Below, one piece after another: positions 14,401-23,400 of a stretch of DNA of 64,000 nucleotides. A program made the position numbers and the translations under genes. The notes beneath the pieces were generated by a model, which searched no databases, was not told the DNA's origin, and saw nothing but the letters and a program-made list of their open reading frames with translations. Position 1 is the first letter of the stretch; every line of letters starts with the position of its first letter. Source of the stretch: Nelumbo lutea (taxonomy: Eukaryota; Streptophyta; Magnoliopsida; Proteales; Nelumbonaceae); the NCBI GenBank assembly GCA_022828595.1, contig JAKGHH010000002.1, positions 107,815,254-107,879,253 of the forward strand, given 5' to 3'.

Positions 14401-17400
14401 GTGATCTGTTACACATTAAAGGGGCTAGAAGAGCTTGGAGTAGACCAAAAAGGACATGGGTAGAAGTAGTGACAAATGATTTAAGCACTAATAATTTAAC
14501 AGTGGATATGGCTTTAAATAGAACAGATTGGCAAAACAAGATTCATTTACCTGACCTGACCCCACATAGTTGGGATAAGGCATGGATGATGATGATGATC
14601 ATTATATTTTTGTGTTTTTTAATTTTTATTATTTAATTATTACTTCATGGGTTAATCCATTTGATGTAGACAATTTAATTGCTGACCCGCCACATGGATG
14701 GAAAAGTCATTTTACTTTAGGGTCATTTTTTATTTTACATTCCATTTAATCATTAGTAAAATTAGCTCTTATTTTTCACACAATTTTTTTAATATGATGC
14801 ATATATGATATTGGAGGTGTGCTCAATTTTTTTCTACAAAATTTATTTACATTTTCATATTTTTGTCTCTATATTTTTTAAATATTTATCTTTCATCATG
14901 ACATCATGGGTCGACCCATTTGATGTAGAAGTTTGGATTGTTGATCTTCCACTTACTGGGTGAACTACTGACCCTATTTGACCAAGTCATCAAGCTATGG
15001 TAAGACATTAATTTCTTTTTGTTTGTATTATAGCCATTTCCATCATTAACAATAATAGTTCTCATTTTTTTTAACATATTTTTGTTTAATATGACACATA
15101 TAATATTAAAGGCACAATCAAACTTTTTATAAATTATATAATATTTTTATATTTTATTTTGTTATTTAATTTGTGACATCACAAGTCAAACCTGACTTGC
15201 TTATTGAGAGGGAAATGTGGTTCGAATAAATTTTAAAACATTGATTCTCTATTAATGTTTTTTTGCTTGCAGTGAAATCAACTGGTTGACTCATAATTTG
15301 ATGAGGATTTTGGGTCCATTTACAACAAAACTACTTGCTTGTACAAACCGTTGACTTGGTAAAAAAACATGGTAATCTGTCTAATTGAACTATTTAACCA
15401 TATGACCCAATTAGTGGGAACACAGGCCAGACATTAATTGTCTTTTTTCTCTAATATTTGTATTCTATTTCCATTATTAAGAATATATTCTTTATCTGTT
15501 ACTTTTTTTTAATATGATGAATATAATGTTTTAGATATGCCCATATTTTTATACAAATGTTTCTATATTATTGCCTATTTTTAAAACTTTTAATATTTAA
15601 TTATGACATTGTGGGTGGACCCATTTGTCCTACAGGGTTGAAGTGCAGACCCACTACCTATGTGGAAAAACTATTTTGCTTTTGGGTTGATTTTAAATTA
15701 TGTCTTTTTTTCATTTTTATCTTTACTTGCAGGCATGCATGGCATGTGTCCTTACACTAGTGTAAAAGACTGTTGGCTCAAATTACATATAAAACATATT
15801 CAAAGCGAAAATGTGAAAGTGAAGACAAATATATGTTGATCATATCAAAGTGCTTCAAGCACTCGAAACAATTTAAGTATGTGGAACTTTCAATATGTTT
15901 GTTTATCACCTAGTTTTATTTCTAGAAGTAGTTAGTGTGATGTTAAAATATTGTATTCCTAATCCTAAGAGATAGCCTTCTGTCTCCATAAATGCATCAT
16001 GAAGCAAGCCCAAAGAAGTCCATGTGGGGGATTGGGCGATGTCCCTAACCTAGGTTTTTGTCTGATATATACATAGGGGTTGTTTTTGTGATTTTAGTTG
16101 CACTTCATTCTATTTTAAAATTAGGGATCAGATGCTAGTTGCATTATTGTTGCTTTAATGGATATTTTGCTATTTTGGTCCTACTTTCAAGAACTAAGGC
16201 TTCAGGTATTAAAAGGTCTTGGTTTTTGTTTAATTTAGAAGTTTTTTTTAATGGATAACAATAATTTTATTATATGGTTAAAAGAATGGGTTAATTACAT
16301 AGAGTGCTGTTCACTGAAGTAAAAAACAAAAAACAAAAAAAAAACAAAAACAAAAAAACAAAAAAACAAAGAGTGCTGTTCAATCATTGCATGAGGTTGG
16401 CGCATGCCCCTTCCCTTGACCCTACTTTTGTTTGCTTTACAAATTACCCTAATACAACTGTCTTATTTATCCCTTGTCTGGCCAAAGCATCATCCGTCCT
16501 ATTTGCTTTCACCCCGTCTTGCCAAGGCATCTGCCATACTGTTGGCAGATCTGTAAATCCAAGAGGATGTAGCATTTAGTTCTATGGCCAGTGCCCTAAC
16601 TTCCCTCAACAAGTAATCTTAAGCCTTGCAAAACAGCTAGTAGTTCTGCTGTTGTTGAATCTCTATACCCAGTAGGTCCTAAAGACAATGCCATTGCATC
16701 TCCATCGCATCTTCTAAGTTCTAAACGCTCCAATCCCCAGAAAACTTGGGCTCTCTGTAGCCATCAAAATTCATCTTAATTATGTTTTGCAATAAAAGGT
16801 AATTTAGAAGCTGGAAAACCATTACAAAGGTGTAAAACATATAAGAATCTACAAAAAACATTGCAGAAAAAGTTAAAGTAAATGAAAGATAAAAGAGAGG
16901 GTAGAAAGGGCTAGCCCAAAGCAAGGATGCTTGACACTTGGAACATCTTCGTAATTGTCCCAGGATGCTCAGCAGTTGGCTTACCTTAATCTAATGTTTT
17001 CACTGGAGGTGGAGGGTGACTCTTTGACCATCAACAGTTGCATGAAGGGAGCACTCTTTAGGAGCATTTCCTAAATTTCTCATCTTTTTATTTACTGCGA
17101 GGTAGTTATTTTCATTTGGACATTCTTCTTCACTCTTTTTAAACATCCAAGTGTTCGTCCTTTTACTCTTGTGGATATTTTTTTCAAGGTAGCCCTGCAC
17201 TTCTAGGCGCAAAGAATGCAATTATTCTTTGGAATAGACAGTCTTTTGAAGAAAAGGAATATGCATACCATAGTTGTCAAGGCGATGCCTAGGTGACAAG
17301 GCACCCTTGGAGTCTCGCCTCGTCTAATCGTCAAGCAGTTTTCTATAGCGTGTTATAACAAACTTTTATATTCTTAATTTTTTGAGGTTATAATTATAAA

Positions 17401-20400
17401 ATAGAAAATTTTAAACTAAAATATTCATTTTGTGTGTTTATATACTAATTTCTTTTTGTTACTTTCTTATTTGTTAGGGTTTAGTCAACACAAATATTGC
17501 TAAATGCTGCATTGAACCCTCAAAGACTTCAAAACCTGAACCAATAAGTAAGAATGAACATAAAATGTTGTCCAAACACATTTTCTTTTTTTCTTTACTA
17601 ATTTTGTGTTTTTATATACTAATTTTTCTTCTTCTTCTTCCACCTTTTATTTTCTTCTTTTCCTATAACAGAAATAGGGGTTCAGCCCCTATATTTTTTG
17701 AGTTTTATTTTCTTTCTTCCTTTTCTTCTCATGAATATGTTGGAATATGTTGATTTTCTATACTTTTACATGAAGTTTATACTTATGAAAATTGTGGATA
17801 TTTATGAAGGAAATATGATTATGGAACCTAGGGAACTACCCTGGGATACATGTTTTTACTTAAAAAAATCCATCACCTAGGCAAGCGCCTAGGCGACTAG
17901 GTGCCCCCCTGTTTCCTAGCCTCACCTTGGCGCCTTGAAAACTATGATGCATACTTCTGAAGGAAATATTTGTTCTACAATTCAAGTGGTGAGATATTTG
18001 TTCTATGCAGGTGGAGTAGATCTTGGTGCATTTTGAGTCCTTGGATTTATTTAGTCTCTCTTGGAACGGCTTTGCTTTTTTCCTAGACATTGTATTTTGT
18101 GATGATTAATTTATAGTTAGTATAGTCAAATTTCTTTCTTTTTCCTTTTCTTGGGTGATGTATTTGTTGCTGAAATGTCTTCACCATCTATTGTAGTTTT
18201 TCTTTCTTTTTTAATATTTTTCTACTTGCTATAGAAAGTAAAAAAGAAATGAGAGTTAATAAGTGCTCAAAGAGCTCAGATGGTTGGTTTCTAGAGCTAG
18301 TTATTTGTGCTTGAAACTCATTGGTCTGATTCTTGGTTGTGGCTGGTTGGAGCTGTTGGGTGTTGGTTTGTCGGTTTCTTTTGCCTGGTGATGATGGGTT
18401 TCCGGGTGTTGGATCAATTGTGTTATCTCTCTGTAGGTTGTGTAGATTGGTTTGATTGGGTCGTTTGGCTTTTGTTCAGTGTGGCCCTTGTTGAAGATTT
18501 CTTTGGATAAAGGGAGGCCCATTTTTCAATTGTTTTTTGTGGGCCTGTTTTTGTATTTGCCTTTTGCTCTAGTTCCCCATGGTTGGCTCCTTTCTGGTAT
18601 GCTTGCTATGATTTTTGTAGTTATTTTTGCTGCTGAATAAAATCATCTATTTATTTATCAAAAAAAAAAAAAAGAAGTGGGAAGAAGTGGCTCGGTCTGC
18701 TCCCTTGACTTCTTCCCCTAGTCCTGCTTGGACTCCTCCAGATCCGGGATACATTAAGTTGAACTTTGATGGTAGCAGTGAAGGAAACCCAGGCCCTTCA
18801 GGTATGGGTGGAGTGTTCCAGGATGAAGGCCGAATTATTGCCATGTTCTCAGCACCTATAGGCTGGGGGGATTCATTGAGAGCTGAAATTTTAGCAGCTC
18901 TGAAAGGGATCAAAAGAACCCAGCAGTTGAAAATCAGAAATCTGTTGGTGGAAGGAGATTCTAGGCTGACAGTTAGATGGTTGCAGGAGGAAGATTCTAG
19001 CCTGTGGAAGTTCTCAAATGAAAAAAAAAAAAAAAGAAAATCAACCAGATTACTCGAAACATGCAAATTCAGGTTCAGTAGGCCAAGAGGTTTGCCAATT
19101 CTCTGGCACTCTTTGGCCAAACAAGGGGTGGGAAAAGCAAATCTTTTTTGGGCCGTGTTGTAATCTGACCATTAATGTTAGTGAGGGTTAGGTGTCTTTA
19201 TCCCTCCCTTTTCTGGACAGGTCATCCACCTTCCATGCCTCGAGAAGCTCCTTGACTGATTGAGGATTTGTCCATTGCCAAGAAAAGCGGGACCAAGCTC
19301 TGTGAGCAAAAGATTAATGAATGAAATCATGGTTTGCACTTTCTTATTCTTCATGGCACAAGGCACAGTTAGGATCTTGGATGATCATTCCCCCTTCTAA
19401 ACAGCAGCTCCTTGGTCAAGCATGTCCACAAGGCACCCATTCACACTAGAAATGTTACTCTAGAGGGAACTATAGCATCCTGGACTATCTTGTAGGATAA
19501 TTTAACTGCTTGTTGGAAGGAGCTCACAGAGGAAAAAGGCATTGCTTGACCATTTCCAAGATCTTGTATCTGACTTATTGGGCTTTAGGGAAATGCTACG
19601 CAACTTTGTTAGTACTTTCATTTGTCTATGATAACCACACCACTACTGCTGAAAAGTTTATTTTTTCAGTAATAAGAGCGTTTGGTTCATTGACTTACTA
19701 TTATATAAAAATAATTCCCTCTAATATGTTTGGAAATTGCAACTTACCATCCTATTGTAAAAGCCATTCAACGAAAATAATTAAGAAAATGATTAAATAA
19801 TTCTTAAATGAAGTAATAATTAATAATTATTTAATCATTGTATAATCATTTATTAATTTAATAATTCTTTGCTAATTTAATAGTTGCATATTTCAAAATT
19901 ATTTAAGAATTAATAATTCATAATTTAATACTGATTTCATAATTCTTTGATATTTTAATTATTAAACTTCTCTTACTTTAATTTATAAAAATTTACTATA
20001 AAGTTAATAATGAATTACTAATTAGTTTAGTTATTAGTGAATAATAAATAATGAACTACTACTACTACTACCAATTTTTATTATTAATTATTTAATTATT
20101 TAATTCACCACCTGAATTAATTTAAATGAATAAGTACCTAAATAGTTACTAATATTCAAACAATGAATTAATTTATCTTTATTTAATATTAAACTTCATT
20201 AATATGAATGATTTTATATATTAAATTATTAAATTACTGTTATAAGTTATTAATTATTTAATATTTAATAAATGATGTAATGATTACTAATTTAATTATT
20301 GTTGATTATGAAAAAAATTAATTAAGAATTTATTTATTAATAAACATAGTTTAGATTTTTATTAATTATTACTTTCATTAATCATTAGCTATTTCATTAT

Positions 20401-23400
20401 TTATCTAAATAATAATTATGAACGAATGGATTGATTAGTTAGTAATATAGTTATTAATAGCTATCATATATTTAATTGTTAATCATTTTTTATTAATTAA
20501 TTAATTGATTAAATTGTTAGTTTATAAAATAATTATTATTTGTATTAAATATTAATAAGTTTTTATTTCTTTTGTGTAACTTTTAATCATATATTATGTA
20601 CATTTTTATAATATTATTAATGAAACAAATATTTATACCTCGTCTGGGTTGGATCAGTGCAAGTTTACCACTTAACCCAATCTACAACATCCCTAGGTGC
20701 AAATAGTTGGGTGCCCAAGTATTTGGATCTTCTATGCACATCTATAGAGCAATAGTTTGCAGTATGATCTTTTTTAATTTTACCATTGCTTGATGTAATA
20801 GTAAACTCCTAAGTTGTAATGGTAGAATACAAGGCTAACGAGCATGAGAACATGGTCTGGGACTAAGGGCAGTCACTTTGTTCCCAAAAAAAAATGCCAA
20901 AGGTTAGGACCATGTCAAGCTCACCCCTCCCTAGACCCCGGATAGCTTGGCCAACATTGGGTAATGACCTTTTTTTATGGGGAGGGGAATGTTTTAAAAC
21001 GTGGAGGTGTGACGCGAGGCATTCCACTACCTAGAGGTGTGAGGCGTAGTTCAGAACACAAGAGGCATAAGCCTCCTGAACACAAGGAGGCATAAGCGTC
21101 CTTAAGAGAAGGGGGGTTAGGAGGAAGGGAGGATCTAATTTTTTCTTTATTTTTAATAAAAATCTTTTATATAAAGAATAAAAATGCATAGCATTAGTTG
21201 AAAGGGGGGTCTTTTTTTTTTATAAATGATTGAAAATTTATTCATGATAATCAGAATGATATTACAATACAGCCTGCCCAAAGGAGAGGCACGAGCTGGT
21301 ACCTCTCCACAACAACAACAAAGTACTACCTCAGATTAGGAAAAGAAAGTTTACAGTGTTGCCCATAATAAATGTTCCCTTGATACCCCTTGTTTAGATA
21401 ACCCATCCGCTATGGTATTAGCTGTTCTACCCACCCATTGATAATTAACAGTCATGTTCCTTGAAAACCATTTAGCTTTCCTCATAAGATCCCTGTAGCA
21501 CCAAATAACTGAAGTTGGATTTTTTAACCATCCCACAATGACTTTGGAGTCTCCTTCAATAAGCAAATACCAAACTCCTAACTAGTCTGCGATCTGAATA
21601 CCTTGTATTGCCGCTAGAAGCTCAGCTCTAATAGAGTCTCCTATACCCAGAGCCTGAGAATAAAGCTAATATATTACTATCTTTATCTCTCAGCACCCTA
21701 CCCATCCATGATGGACCCAGATTTCCTTAGCTGCTACCATCAAAATTCAGCTTTGTCCAGTCTTCTGAAGGAGGCACCCACACAGCTGGTACCCTGTTCT
21801 TCCTGTTATTGCTACTAGCCACATCAATCAAGTTCCTCTAAATGTCATAAAAGGAATATGTTTTAAAGGAATCCAATGATCTCAGCCAATGGATTGCCTT
21901 GGTCAAAATGCAATCCTTTATGTTTTGAATACTTCTCTCCTCTTTGAAAATCTTCGCATTTCTTTCTTCCTAAATTGTCCACAAAGCAGCAGCTCTAATG
22001 CACCTCTACATTGTTTTACCAAATTTTGTGGGCCACGCAAAAAAGGAAGGTCAAAGATCTGATCTACGGCTGTAGTCAAATTCCATCTGCAACCAAACAA
22101 AGCAAGGATCCAACCCCAAATAGCAACAGAAAAAGAACAGGTTAAAAGTAAGTGAGAGCAATCCTCACCATTAGCCCCTGCATAGTACACACCAATTAGG
22201 AGACACACACATAGAAGGCCTTCTCTTCTACAGTAAGTCTGAAGTGTTGATTTTTCTATAGAACACCTCTCAGCAGAAAATAATAATTTTAGGAGGTACA
22301 GATTTAGATCAAATCTCCTTAGTTGGGAAACCCACTTGTCCCGAGGGAGAGCAAAGAGACTTAAAGAAGGAAGCACATGTGAAGTAGTTGAAAGGGGGGT
22401 CTTGCCGCAGGGGCAGGGGGCAAACCACATTCTTTCCCCTTATCTTTTCTTCCCTTTCCTTTCATTTTCTTTTCTTTCCTTCTCTTTTTTCTTTCTCTTT
22501 CTTTTTCTTTCCCTTCCCTTCCCTTTCCTTTCCTTTTTTTTTCTGTATTTTTATATAAGATGTGCATGAGGTGTATGTCTCTAGCACACCTCATGAAAAA
22601 AGCGCATGAGGCGTATGCCTCAGAGGTGTTGACGCCTCTGGCATATGCCTCAGGGCCTTTTAAAACACTGGGAAACAGCTTTTTGGTCCTCTTGCACTTT
22701 ATTGCTGCACATGGATTAGAGAATATTTAATTTTGGGGGCTTTCTTTTCTGTATTAGGCATTTTTTTTTCGGGTGTGGGAGGGGAGGGGTGGGGTGGGGA
22801 GCCAGAGGACAGGATTTGATCCCAGGTCAGTGTGAACCACATTCACTGGCTTTAGCAGGTGAGCCAACTGGAACTTTTGAATTAGAGGACAAAATTTATA
22901 TCCAAGGATGAAGGACAAACAAAGTACCGGTATTTCATTTAGCTTTTTATGCAATGGTGTTTCAAGGCATCAATTCCTCTAGATTTTTTTTTTCTTTCTT
23001 TTTAGTCTTAATTGATGTTGGAACCCATCTTTAAGCGATATTATTAGCACATGCTTTTCCATGCATAGCCTTTAGTCTTGTATTTGTTAAACCTATAATT
23101 TGCTTCATTTTAATATATAAAGCTAAAAATCATTACCATGTTTCTTAAGTTGGGCATTAACTAGATAATTATTCTGAATTTGACTTGGTCCTAAATTGAT
23201 AATTTATTTCTGACTGATTTTATGATGTTCATTCATTAATGGCAGATATCACCGGATGACATCAGATGGGAAGGTGAGGATCCAGGAATTTCTCGCCGAG
23301 GGGGCCGTGGTGGGTCTGGTCGTGGGATTAAGAAGTCTGTTGGCCGTGGAGGTGCTGTTCCGGGTGCTGGAAGAGGGAGAGGCACCACAAAGGTTCAGGG

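Larger units (their letters stand above)
13597..14600 (+). mobile_element. RTE-type LINE 3' part, interrupted by a SINE
   Basis: Left piece: [13 protein letters not shown] (13597-13635). Right piece from 14020: [79 protein letters not shown], then [11 protein letters not shown] with a (GAT)n tail. This is the C-terminal end of a plant RTE reverse transcriptase. Stops and frameshifts are present. Confidence 0.88.
12960..15750. repeat. Degenerate tandem array, roughly 300- to 450-bp half-units
   Basis: Recurrent motifs: AGACATTA followed by TTTGTATT and CCATTTCCATCATTAA, then TTTAATATGATGAATATA, GTGTGGCCATATTTTT and GACCCATTTGATGTAGA. Copies occur near 12.97, 13.42, 14.65, 15.0 and 15.43 kb, with one outside at 38.3-38.6 kb. 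Interrupted by the RTE LINE. Confidence 0.6.
20989..22670. mobile_element. MITE with GAGGC-rich arms, split by a LINE
   Basis: Ends AATGTTTTAAAACGTGGAGG and CCTTTTAAAACACTG are imperfect inverted repeats. Both arms carry GAGGCATAAGCC/GCATATGCCTC words. Removing the LINE and one TSD leaves about 490 bp. Own TSD not clear. Confidence 0.55.

Noticed and set aside
22361..22594. Lys/Glu-rich and Phe-rich frames
   Set aside because: Products of a pure pyrimidine tract in the MITE arm.
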